NCBI RefSeq assembly: GCF_000478925.1
Contig: NZ_AP013072.1
Location: forward strand, 1,342,501-1,406,500
DNA: 64,000 nucleotides
Source of the DNA: Streptococcus anginosus subsp. whileyi MAS624
Lineage (GTDB): Bacteria > Bacillota > Bacilli > Lactobacillales > Streptococcaceae
Direction of reading: 5' to 3'
Shown here in pieces: positions 56,675 to 64,000 of this stretch. Positions within the stretch are counted from its first letter, which is position 1. Each line of letters opens with the position of its first letter. A program made the translations under genes and the position numbers. The notes below the pieces were generated by a model. That model saw only the letters and a program-made list of their open reading frames with translations. It had not been told where the DNA came from and ran no database searches.

Positions 56675-58594
56675 TTAATCATAAAATTCATGCAAGAGAG
56701 CAGATAGTTCCTGTTGTTGTTCGATGAGACTTTGACCGATTGTCGTTGATTTTATCAAAGTTCGCTCACGGACATGCTCAATCACTTTCTTCAAGGATGA
56801 GAGATCCACAGCCTTCTCAATCATTTTTTGCACATTTTGAAAAGGTTGGTGTGTGACAATTTGAAAACCATATGAATTATTGAGCAAGGAATAACCAGCA
56901 ATACCCGTTTTCTTTTGATAGGCTTCACACAACCCACCGTCAATGACAAATAGCATGCCTTCTCCTCGGATTGGAGATTCGCCTTTCAATGTTTTTACAG
57001 GTGTATGCCCATTTACAATCCTAGAATCTTCAGAAAAGAGACCGAATTCTTCCAAAATCAACTTGCAAATCTTAGCAGAATTCCGATAGGAGAAATAGGG
57101 ATTTTCCTTTTCAACGTGCGTTTCCTTGTCCTCAATAAAATAACGCTCTAAGGTGGTCATCTTGTCCTTGCCAAACAAGGGAGATAGTTTTCCATTCCAA
57201 CAGTACCAGATAAGATCCGTTGAGAAATCGTTCTGAATTTCTGGATTTTTAGAACTTTTCCGAATATGGTATTCAAAAAAGTCGAGCAATTCTTTACCAG
57301 CATAGCGGATTTGATTGATTTGCAAAGGTTGAAAGTCTCCTGATGTCTCTAGAGGGATACAGCCATGAAACAGGAGATGGTTGTTATAAATCTTATACAT
57401 GGAACCCTTGTTCATCAAAAAAGAAATCTGGTTCTTGAGCTGAATAGAATGCTGGAATGAATCCAGCAAAGTAGCAACCACTTCTTCTTCTTCATCCGTT
57501 AATTCCTCTGGCTTTTGGGGATTAATCGTTTGAAAACAAGTATTAGCTAAGAAATGCTTCTTCTCTTCTATCATGACACTCTCTTCCCAGTAATCAATCT
57601 TATCCAGAGTAAGGTGTTGAGACATATTAAATTCTGGTCGTCTTTTGATGAGCTGATTTTCCAATTTAAACTGGATAATCGCTAAAGCTTGGTGAATCTT
57701 CTCCAACTGAAGAATTTCCTCAGGAGAATAATCGTCACTTCTTTTTCCTAACTTAGGTTTGAATTTTGCATTTTCCGAATAAGTCTTTTCAGCAAAGAGG
57801 ACGAGTGGTCTTAGATTAAGACCATAAGCTCGCTCAATATCGTAAAGATACCCGTACCTAGCAGCTATTCGTAAGAGAATGAGTAAACATTCTTTTGAGC
57901 CGAAGAAAGCCCCCATCCAGATAATGTCGTGGTTGCCCCACTGAATATCAACAGAATGATAAGCCATGAGTTCATTCATTACTTTATCCGCTGCTGCTCC
58001 GCGATCAAAAATATCACCAACTATGTGAAGATGATCAATGATTAATTGCCGAATGACCGTTGATAATGTCGAAATAAACTGACTTGCTTCACCTAAATCA
58101 ATCAAATAGTTCTGAATCGTTTCAAAATAAATATTGCTATCCGGCAGATTTCTATCAGTGTAAAGCAATTCCTCAATAATGTAAGCATATTGTGGCGGCA
58201 AGGCTTTCCTTACTTTAGAGCGTGTGTATTTGGCTGCTACAAAAGCTAGCAAAGTCAACAGATTTTGAATGATTTCTCCATACCAACTTTTATCTTTCAA
58301 AGGATAAAGGAACCCATCGCTCAAAACTTCCTGAGGATACGCAATTAGTAAGGTCAGCTTGTCTTTTTCCTCTTTTGATAATTTCTCTCCAAAGCAGTCG
58401 TTGATTTTTTCGTTCAGATTCCCCGCACAGGTCCTTAGGATATAGTCAAAAGCCTCAAACTCACCATGAATATCACTAAGGTACAACTCGGTTCCTTTCG
58501 GCAAGTTTAAAATAGCTTCCAGATTGATTAACTCTGTGATGACCTTTTGCTTGGAATCAAACTCTTTTAATAAAATTCGTTTGTATTGCTCCAT
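56675..58594 (-). CDS. fbp: Fructose-1,6-bisphosphatase class III
   Basis: 639 residues. PPP-type metallophosphatase motifs: YLSDIHGEFEAFDYI (about 38-52), GDIFDRGAAADKVM, WGNHDIIWMGA and IVNGHTPVKTLKGESPI. It removes the 1-phosphate from fructose-1,6-bisphosphate, the committed gluconeogenic step. Full length for Firmicute class III enzymes. It lies downstream of the PPDK regulatory gene on the same strand. Well-studied streptococci such as the pneumococcus are not known to depend on this enzyme. Confidence 0.95.
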   Translation of the reverse strand: MEQYKRILLKEFDSKQKVITELINLEAILNLPKGTELYLSDIHGEFEAFDYILRTCAGNLNEKINDCFGEKLSKEEKDKLTLLIAYPQEVLSDGFLYPLKDKSWYGEIIQNLLTLLAFVAAKYTRSKVRKALPPQYAYIIEELLYTDRNLPDSNIYFETIQNYLIDLGEASQFISTLSTVIRQLIIDHLHIVGDIFDRGAAADKVMNELMAYHSVDIQWGNHDIIWMGAFFGSKECLLILLRIAARYGYLYDIERAYGLNLRPLVLFAEKTYSENAKFKPKLGKRSDDYSPEEILQLEKIHQALAIIQFKLENQLIKRRPEFNMSQHLTLDKIDYWEESVMIEEKKHFLANTCFQTINPQKPEELTDEEEEVVATLLDSFQHSIQLKNQISFLMNKGSMYKIYNNHLLFHGCIPLETSGDFQPLQINQIRYAGKELLDFFEYHIRKSSKNPEIQNDFSTDLIWYCWNGKLSPLFGKDKMTTLERYFIEDKETHVEKENPYFSYRNSAKICKLILEEFGLFSEDSRIVNGHTPVKTLKGESPIRGEGMLFVIDGGLCEAYQKKTGIAGYSLLNNSYGFQIVTHQPFQNVQKMIEKAVDLSSLKKVIEHVRERTLIKSTTIGQSLIEQQQELSALLHEFYD

Positions 58595-58636
58595 TCGTTC
58601 ACCTCGTTTAAATACAGCACCTTAGGGCTTTAATTC

Positions 58637-59455
58637 TTATTTTGAAGTCAGAGATTTTAAATGTCCTTCAATGATGCAAGCCGTTTCTTCAATAGATTTA
58701 TCTGTCATATTGATAACATGTGCTTGATATTTTTGAAATACTTTTTTAGAATAGTCCAATTCTTCATAAATTTTTTCAATATCTGTATAGCTTGTAGTTT
58801 GTGTCAAACCAAGCGCATCCAAGCGATTACTTCTCACTTTTGCCAATTTATCTGGGTCACACACCAAGCCAATCATTCTTCTTCTATCTACTTTATCCAA
58901 GATTTGCGGTAGCGGAACCTCTGGAATCAAGGGAAGATTGGACACTTTGTAACCTTTATTGGCTAAATAGATACTGAGCGGAGTCTTGGAAGTTCGAGAA
59001 ACTCCTAGAATCACAAGATCTGACTCCAAAAATCCTTGCGGGTTCTTGCCATCATCATATTTAACAGCAAATTCAATAGCTGAAATTTTATTGAAATATT
59101 CCGTGTCCAAACGGTGCAGAACTCCCGGAACTTCAATCGGTTGCGTGCCTGTTTTTTCTTTGATGATTTCAAAAAATGGATTCATCAAATCCAGATAAGA
59201 CAAATGATTGACTCTGCTAAATTCCCTCGCAGTTGCTGCCAAATGACTGTCTACTAAGGTACTAATCACAACTGCGTCATCTTTGATAGCGTCCTGCAAA
59301 ATATCCAACAATTCAGACTCCTTATTTATAAAAGGAAACCGATAGCTATTATTAAAAATCAAATCTGGGTATTGAGCCATAACGGCTGACAGTAATTTTT
59401 GGGATGTTCCTCCCAAAGAATCAGAAATGGCGTAAATGGTAATCTCTTGTTTCAT
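58637..59455 (-). CDS. PPDK regulatory protein (DUF299 kinase/pyrophosphorylase)
   Basis: 272 residues. DUF299 signature: AISDSLGGTSQ near the N-terminus and P-loop-like GVSRTSKTPLSIYLANKGYK. The bifunctional family uses ADP to phosphorylate, and phosphate to reactivate, a Thr beside the catalytic His of PPDK. The PPDK gene is 800 bases away and carries the expected TSH target. It lies 13 bases after the CcpN-like gene, as yqfL follows ccpN (yqzB) in Bacillus. Confidence 0.93.
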   Translation of the reverse strand: MKQEITIYAISDSLGGTSQKLLSAVMAQYPDLIFNNSYRFPFINKESELLDILQDAIKDDAVVISTLVDSHLAATAREFSRVNHLSYLDLMNPFFEIIKEKTGTQPIEVPGVLHRLDTEYFNKISAIEFAVKYDDGKNPQGFLESDLVILGVSRTSKTPLSIYLANKGYKVSNLPLIPEVPLPQILDKVDRRRMIGLVCDPDKLAKVRSNRLDALGLTQTTSYTDIEKIYEELDYSKKVFQKYQAHVINMTDKSIEETACIIEGHLKSLTSK

Positions 59456-59468
59456 GAAAACTCCTTTT

Positions 59469-60098
59469 TTATCTATTCACTTCTGCATTTCTAGCTTCTT
59501 GGATAATAAAGTCCAACAAGGCTGATTTAGTAATTGTTCCGATAATATGACCTTCATTTTGCTCCTCCACAACAGGCAAGGAATCAATGGCAAAATCCTG
59601 CAAAAGTGCCGCAGCTTCAAGGATATTCAAATCTTTATGGCAGGTTTTTATATGCGGCATTCTGGTCATGCAAACAGCTACCGGTGTCACATCAATATTG
59701 GCATTGAGCGCCGCTCTTAACAAATCCTTTCGCGACAAAATACCTAGTAGCTGCTTTTTTTCATCTATCACATAGAGAACATCTGCATCATACATAAATA
59801 AAGTAATAATGGCATCTTGAATAAACGAATCGTGCGCCACCAATACTGGTGATGTCATGACATCTTCAACTTTCTTCTGAAAAGTATCAAAGAAAAAGAG
59901 CATTTCCAAATCCGAACCAGCATAAGTGTAGCCAACTTTCGGACTTGCTTTTAAAATCCCCACTAAGGTTAGAAAGGATAAATCTGAGCGCAAAGTTGCC
60001 CTAGACACATCTAGCAGTTCTGAGATTTTTTCACCGCTAACCGGTTGATCTTTCTTTACAATTTCAACGATCTCTTTTTGTCGTTTTGTTAATTTCAA
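59469..60098 (-). CDS. ccpN: CcpN-like HTH/CBS repressor
   Basis: 209 residues. N-terminal winged HTH (KLTKRQKEIVEIVKKDQPVS, 3-60) followed by two CBS domains (MTSPVLVAHDSFIQDAIITL and MTRMPHIKTCHKDLNILEAA) that should sense nucleotides. Closely resembles CcpN of B. subtilis, which represses gluconeogenic genes in glucose. Its gene is autoregulated by inference: a TATGTGTCATA box overlaps its -10. Confidence 0.9.
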   Translation of the reverse strand: MKLTKRQKEIVEIVKKDQPVSGEKISELLDVSRATLRSDLSFLTLVGILKASPKVGYTYAGSDLEMLFFFDTFQKKVEDVMTSPVLVAHDSFIQDAIITLFMYDADVLYVIDEKKQLLGILSRKDLLRAALNANIDVTPVAVCMTRMPHIKTCHKDLNILEAAALLQDFAIDSLPVVEEQNEGHIIGTITKSALLDFIIQEARNAEVNR

Positions 60099-60136
60099 AT
60101 TTTACTCCTTTTCCAATATCAATTTCAAATCATTAT

Positions 60137-60150
60137 TATGTGTCATATTA
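60137..60150. promoter_or_regulatory. CcpN-like operator 1
   Basis: TATGTGTCATATTA overlaps the -10 of the ccpN promoter. The same box recurs inverted at 60240-60253. Confidence 0.7.
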
Positions 60151-60174
60151 TAACAAATAAAACTTGTTTGTCAA
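60147..60174 (-). promoter_or_regulatory. Promoter of ccpN
   Basis: TTGACA (complement of 60169-60174), 16-base spacer, TATAAT (complement of 60147-60152). Confidence 0.8.
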
Positions 60175-60197
60175 CGATTTATGATTGGTTTTTTCAG

Positions 60198-60227
60198 TTG
60201 ACAAACATATATGACGTATATTACAAT
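60198..60227 (+). promoter_or_regulatory. Promoter of ppdK
   Basis: TTGACA (60198-60203), 18-base spacer, TACAAT (60222-60227). Confidence 0.75.
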
Positions 60228-60239
60228 GTATTTGTCTTT

Positions 60240-60253
60240 TATTATGACACATA
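60240..60253. promoter_or_regulatory. CcpN-like operator 2
   Basis: TATTATGACACATA (reverse TATGTGTCATAATA) lies just after the expected ppdK transcription start, where a bound repressor would block it. Confidence 0.7.
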
Positions 60254-60274
60254 TTTAATAAATTGGAGGCAAAA

Positions 60275-62884
60275 ATGGATAAATGGATTTATTCTTTTGA
60301 AGAAGGACGCGCTGAAGACAAGGCGCTACTAGGTGGTAAGGGTGCCAATTTGGCAGAAATGACCCATTTGGGACTACCTGTACCTGAGGGATTTACGATT
60401 ACAACTCAAAGTTGTCTGCGTTATTTAGAAACTCCTTCCTTTTTTGAATCTATTTTAAAAGAGGAAATTTTGAAAGCGATTACTAAACTAGAAACCAAAA
60501 CGAATAAATTTTTCATGGGGAATGAACCCTCACTACTACTGGTTTCTGTCCGTAGCGGAGCTAAAATTTCTATGCCTGGTATGATGGACACGATTCTCAA
60601 TCTTGGGCTAAATGACTTGCGTGTTCAAACTTTAGCAGATGCGACAAATGCCAATTTCGCTTACAATTGTTATCGGCGTTTATTGCAGATGTTTGCTGAT
60701 GTCGTTTACAGCATTCCCAAAGAAGAATTCGACCAATGTTTAGAAAAAACCGAAAAACAATTGAATAAGAAGGTCAATGACTTTTCAAAAGAAGAACACC
60801 AATCACTTATTCAACAATATAAAGAAGTCTATCAGGAGCACTATCAAAATTTCCCGCAAAGCCCCAAAGAGCAACTCTACGCTGCTATCAAGGCTGTGTT
60901 CAAATCATGGAACAATCCACGCGCTAAAGTTTACCGCGAATTGAACCAAATTCCCCACGACTTAGGAACGGCTGTCAACGTGCAGAGTATGGTTTTTGGA
61001 AACAGCGATCAGAATAGTGGAACGGGTGTCGTTTTCACAAGAAATCCTGCCACTGGTGAGCATCACTTATTTGGTGAATTTCTGATTAATGCTCAAGGAG
61101 AAGATGTCGTAGCTGGTATTCGGACTCCAGAGCCCATTGACGCTCTTAAACGAATCTTACCGCAAGCCTATGAGGATTTCTGCAACTACGCCAAGATTCT
61201 TGAAAAACACTACAAAGATATGCAGGATATTGAATTTACCATTGAAAAAGAAAAGCTTTATATTCTGCAAACGCGAAACGGAAAACGGACGGCTAAAGCA
61301 AGTTTAAAAATTGCTTTGGATTTAGTAGATGAAAAAATGATTTCAAAGCAAGAAGCTCTCCTACGAGTCAGTCCTTCTACCATTGACCAACTGATTCACC
61401 CTGTTTTTGAAGAAAAAGCTTTAACATCAGCTCATCACTTAACTCAGGGACTTCCTGCTAGTCCAGGTGCCGCAACAGGAGAAATTGTCTTTACTGCCGA
61501 GCGCGCCAAAGAATTTCATGCACTTGGAAAGAAAGTGATTTTGGTTCGCCAAGAAACTTCTCCCGAAGACATTGAAGGAATGGTAGTTAGTCAAGCAATC
61601 GTGACCAGTCACGGTGGCATGACTTCTCATGCAGCTGTTGTAGCTCGTGGCATGGGCACTTGTTGTGTCGCAGGATGCGGAGAATTATCTATCAATGAAG
61701 ACGGAAAAACACTTGTATGCGGTAAGGTAACCTTAAAAGAGGGAGACATCCTTTCTGTAGACGGCACTTCCGGCAAACTCTACATTGGAAGCATTCCAAC
61801 CACTATGATTGATAATAATGACGAATTACAGATGTTCCTTTCTTGGGCAGATGAAATTGCACAGCTAACCGTTCGAGCGAATGCTGAAACCATTCAAGAT
61901 TTGAAAACAGCTGTTCAATTTGGTGCCAAGGGAATTGGTCTGGCTCGTACAGAGCACATGTTCTTTGGTGAGGAACGGATTTTAGAAATGCGCAGATTGA
62001 TTTTATCAACGAATGAAATCGAAACTAAGTCTGCTTTAATGACACTTTTAGCTTTCCAAGAAGAAGATTTCTATCAGATGTATCAAACCATTCAAGATAA
62101 ACCGATGATTGTCCGTTTACTAGATCCGCCTATGCACGAATTTTTGCCAAAAACACAACAGGAAATTGAGCAATTAGCCGGGAAATTGCAAGTACCTCTT
62201 GATACACTAACGCGGAAAATCACTTCTCTACAAGAAACGAATCCAATGCTGGGACATCGTGGTTGCCGCTTGGGAATTACACAGCCTGAAATTTATAAAA
62301 TGCAGGTAGAAGCCGTTTTTAATAGCGCTATAAGACTAGCAAAAGAAGGCATGGTCATTAAACCAGAAATCATGATTCCTTTAATCGCAGAAAAGGCGGA
62401 GTTGGTTTCAATCAAAACATCTCTTTGTCAGCATATTGATAACATTTTCAAAAAACATCACATGCAGCCATTCCCTTATGAAATCGGTACAATGATTGAA
62501 CTGCCACGCGCTTGTTTCATCGCAGATCAATTAGCCGAGGAAGCAGACTTCTTTAGTTTTGGTACCAATGACTTGACACAAATGACCTATGGTTTTTCTC
62601 GTGATGATATTGGAAAATTTATCCAGCATTACAAAGAGGAAGAAATCATGTCATTCGATCCATTCCAAACCATTGACCGAGCTGGAGTGGGCGAGCTCAT
62701 GAAAATAGCTATTTCTAAAGCTCGTCAAGTGAAGCCAGAACTTCCAATCGGCATTTGCGGTGAAGTCGGAGGAGATCCAGCTTCTATTCCTTTCTTCCAA
62801 GAGATTGGCATTACTTATGTTTCTTGCTCACCTTATCGCGTTCCTGCTGCACGATTAGCTGTTGCGCAAGCACATCTTTCCTAG
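60275..62884 (+). CDS. ppdK: Pyruvate, phosphate dikinase
   Basis: 869 residues from ATG 60275 with GGAGG upstream; the in-frame TTG at 60263 is part of the ribosome site region. ATP-grasp N-terminal domain (LGGKGANLAEMTHLGLPVPE), swivelling phospho-His domain TSHGGMTSHAAVVARGMG, and C-terminal PEP-binding TIM barrel with GLARTEHMFF and catalytic ICGEVGGDPAS. It interconverts pyruvate, ATP and phosphate with PEP, AMP and PPi. The Thr before Ser-His is the DUF299 target. Role here: PEP formation for gluconeogenesis, or PPi-linked glycolysis. Confidence 0.97.
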   Translation: MDKWIYSFEEGRAEDKALLGGKGANLAEMTHLGLPVPEGFTITTQSCLRYLETPSFFESILKEEILKAITKLETKTNKFFMGNEPSLLLVSVRSGAKISMPGMMDTILNLGLNDLRVQTLADATNANFAYNCYRRLLQMFADVVYSIPKEEFDQCLEKTEKQLNKKVNDFSKEEHQSLIQQYKEVYQEHYQNFPQSPKEQLYAAIKAVFKSWNNPRAKVYRELNQIPHDLGTAVNVQSMVFGNSDQNSGTGVVFTRNPATGEHHLFGEFLINAQGEDVVAGIRTPEPIDALKRILPQAYEDFCNYAKILEKHYKDMQDIEFTIEKEKLYILQTRNGKRTAKASLKIALDLVDEKMISKQEALLRVSPSTIDQLIHPVFEEKALTSAHHLTQGLPASPGAATGEIVFTAERAKEFHALGKKVILVRQETSPEDIEGMVVSQAIVTSHGGMTSHAAVVARGMGTCCVAGCGELSINEDGKTLVCGKVTLKEGDILSVDGTSGKLYIGSIPTTMIDNNDELQMFLSWADEIAQLTVRANAETIQDLKTAVQFGAKGIGLARTEHMFFGEERILEMRRLILSTNEIETKSALMTLLAFQEEDFYQMYQTIQDKPMIVRLLDPPMHEFLPKTQQEIEQLAGKLQVPLDTLTRKITSLQETNPMLGHRGCRLGITQPEIYKMQVEAVFNSAIRLAKEGMVIKPEIMIPLIAEKAELVSIKTSLCQHIDNIFKKHHMQPFPYEIGTMIELPRACFIADQLAEEADFFSFGTNDLTQMTYGFSRDDIGKFIQHYKEEEIMSFDPFQTIDRAGVGELMKIAISKARQVKPELPIGICGEVGGDPASIPFFQEIGITYVSCSPYRVPAARLAVAQAHLS

Positions 62885-62902
62885 TTCCTTCCTTATAAGT
62901 GA

Positions 62903-62960
62903 ATCAGCTCTTTCTATCTGCTAACAGGACAGACAAGGATGGAGCTGATTTTTTGTAAAA
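62903..62960 (+). terminator. Terminator after ppdK
   Basis: AATCAGCTC / GAGCTGATT stem with a large internally structured loop and TTTTTTG tail. Confidence 0.75.
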
Positions 62961-63083
62961 GGTAATTTTTTTCAATCAATTTTCAATCGCTTTACATTAA
63001 ATTTTCAACATTTTGAATTTTTTTAAGACAATTTTAAATAAAGAGGGTATAATGGAGATGAGAAAGGAGATTAGCAACTCACA

Positions 63084-63512
63084 ATGGAAAATTATTCTCG
63101 AAAAAACAAAACTTCAAATACAAAAGAAGAAAAAACGCCTACTCGTCATCATATCAAAAAAGGACTTTCTGCTTTTCAGAAGACCCTTGCTACGATTGGG
63201 AGTATTCTTGGGATTATCACTGCAACAATTACAATCTTGACTTTCATGAACAATAATAAATCTGATACCAAGACAAAAAGTAGCCAGACGACACAAACAA
63301 CTATTATCAAAGAAATTCAGAAAGAAACAACAACAGACGGGGCTAAGTCTAGCGACACAACAGCTGCAAGTCAAGGCGAGACAGAAACGAGTAGCGCTAG
63401 TTCTGACACCACGCAGTCTAGTAATACATCAAGCGATACTAGCTCTAGTCAGACAAGCAGCACAACGACTGACAACGACACAAATACAACTACTTCAAGC
63501 TCTAGCAATTAA
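63084..63512 (+). CDS. Ser/Thr-rich single-pass membrane protein
   Basis: 142 residues. A basic N-terminus (about 1-30) precedes one membrane helix (TLATIGSILGIITATITILT, about 34-53). An outside tail of about 85 residues follows, dominated by Ser, Thr, Asp and Gln (SSDTTQSSNTSSDTSSSQTS). It resembles the DUF6556-type streptococcal proteins. Such tails are often disordered or glycosylated. A TATAAT lies at about 63048. The only good ribosome-like AAGGAG is 14 bases before the ATG. Function unknown. Confidence 0.75.
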   Translation: MENYSRKNKTSNTKEEKTPTRHHIKKGLSAFQKTLATIGSILGIITATITILTFMNNNKSDTKTKSSQTTQTTIIKEIQKETTTDGAKSSDTTAASQGETETSSASSDTTQSSNTSSDTSSSQTSSTTTDNDTNTTTSSSSN

Positions 63513-63514
63513 AA

Positions 63515-63580
63515 AAGCGGAAGCGAGACAACCAATCAGACCAAGGTCTAGGAGTTGCTCAACTTCCGTTATTTTTTATA
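63515..63580 (+). terminator. Terminator after the Ser/Thr-rich gene
   Basis: GCGGAAG...CTTCCGT outer stem with an inner CAGACC/GGTCTAG stem and a T-rich tail; potentially two-way. Confidence 0.65.
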
Positions 63581-63587
63581 TTTAATT

Positions 63588-63740
63588 TTATACTCTCAAT
63601 GAAAATCAAAAAGTCTGAATAAGATTCACTGCGTGAATCCTGTCCTACAACTCTAACTGGCTTCCAGAAGGTTTTTGATGGAAACCTCAGTTTCTTTATC
63701 CGCAGACTTTAACAGTCCGGTGGCTAACAAGGCTCGAAAC
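63588..63740. repeat. BOX-like intergenic element
   Basis: Begins TATACTCTCAATGAAAATCA, very close to the boxA start of streptococcal BOX elements. It continues with the dyad GATTCACTGCGTGAATC. It lies between convergent genes. A second element or degenerate copy may follow near 63675. Confidence 0.6.
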
Positions 63741-63755
63741 AATTTTCACGGAACA

Positions 63756-64000
63756 TTATTTCCGATACATTTTCACTTGAAGATACAAGTCATTATAAAT
63801 TCCTAGCCACTTAGCACCGAGTTGTTGATAAACTTCTAAGTGCTTCAGAGTTTCCTCATCTGGGTAAAAGGCTTTGTCTTCTTGGATTTCTTTTGGCAGC
63901 ATCGCCTTAGCAGGCATGTTAGGCGTTGAGTAGCCAACATACAAAGCATTTTTATAGGCATTTTCAGGTCTTAACATAAAGTTAATAAATTGATAAGCAG
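63756..64000 (-). CDS. potD: Spermidine/putrescine-binding protein PotD (partial, 3' end)
   Basis: The last 81 residues or so of the gene; the 5' part lies outside the window. Reads AYQFINFMLRPENAYKNALY and VGYSTPN, ending LYLQVKMYRK, as in streptococcal PotD. The protein is the extracellular lipoprotein that binds polyamines for the PotABC importer. Confidence 0.9.
   Translation of the reverse strand, partial: AYQFINFMLRPENAYKNALYVGYSTPNMPAKAMLPKEIQEDKAFYPDEETLKHLEVYQQLGAKWLGIYNDLYLQVKMYRK

Overview
The window is chromosomal DNA of a Streptococcus. Gene content and order match streptococci closely: pheS-GNAT-pheT with a T-box leader; ABC-F/cca/dapB/degV/DUF1149; fruR-fruK-fruA; pepN; engB-clpX-small ORF-dfrA-thyA; rluD-lspA-lysR; rplU-prp-rpmA; iscS-like/thiI; potD. 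The AT-rich base composition and GGAGG-type ribosome sites also fit. The species cannot be fixed from the sequence alone; a viridans-type streptococcus is likely. Almost all genes lie on the minus strand.

Layout. 1-18 kb holds core genes: tRNA charging and maturation, lysine/wall synthesis, fructose uptake, aminopeptidase N and ferredoxin-NADP reductase. 18.0-19.9 kb holds a hairpin-rich intergenic repeat and a phosphoglucomutase. 20.0-36.2 kb is an accessory island. Its left part has the 3' end of an rlmD/rumA-like methyltransferase gene, an AlbA_2 (Schlafen-like) ATPase-type gene, an unrecognised zinc-site protein, a decayed serine recombinase and a DUF349-repeat gene broken by two poly-A frameshifts. 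Next comes a compact MOBT-type mobilisable element (integrase, excisionase, frameshifted Rep/relaxase, candidate oriT, FtsK-like coupling protein, small accessory proteins). An IS30 copy follows, then a second MOBT-type module (Rep, a long nested hairpin, a second candidate oriT, FtsK) capped by an IS982 copy inserted directly before the ftsK start codon.

36.3-48.9 kb is mostly core: a secreted glucosaminidase, engB, clpX, dfrA, thyA, a CLC-type channel (possibly fluoride-specific), chorismate mutase, phnA, rluD, lspA and a LysR regulator, with several unknown genes. 49-53 kb holds a sulfur-stress group: a CstR-like persulfide sensor, a single-domain rhodanese, CoA-disulfide reductase fused to rhodanese, and a decayed rhodanese behind a CstR-type palindromic operator. 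Beside it is a striking 14-copy, 41-bp intergenic tandem repeat whose units carry a palindromic core.

53-56.6 kb is ribosomal protein L21/L27 with the Prp protease that trims L27, then thiI and a cysteine desulfurase. 56.7-62.9 kb is a coherent gluconeogenic module: class III fructose-1,6-bisphosphatase, a DUF299 PPDK regulatory protein, a CcpN-like CBS/HTH repressor, and divergently pyruvate phosphate dikinase, with matching operator boxes at both promoters. The window ends in a Ser/Thr-rich membrane protein, a BOX-like repeat and the 3' end of potD.
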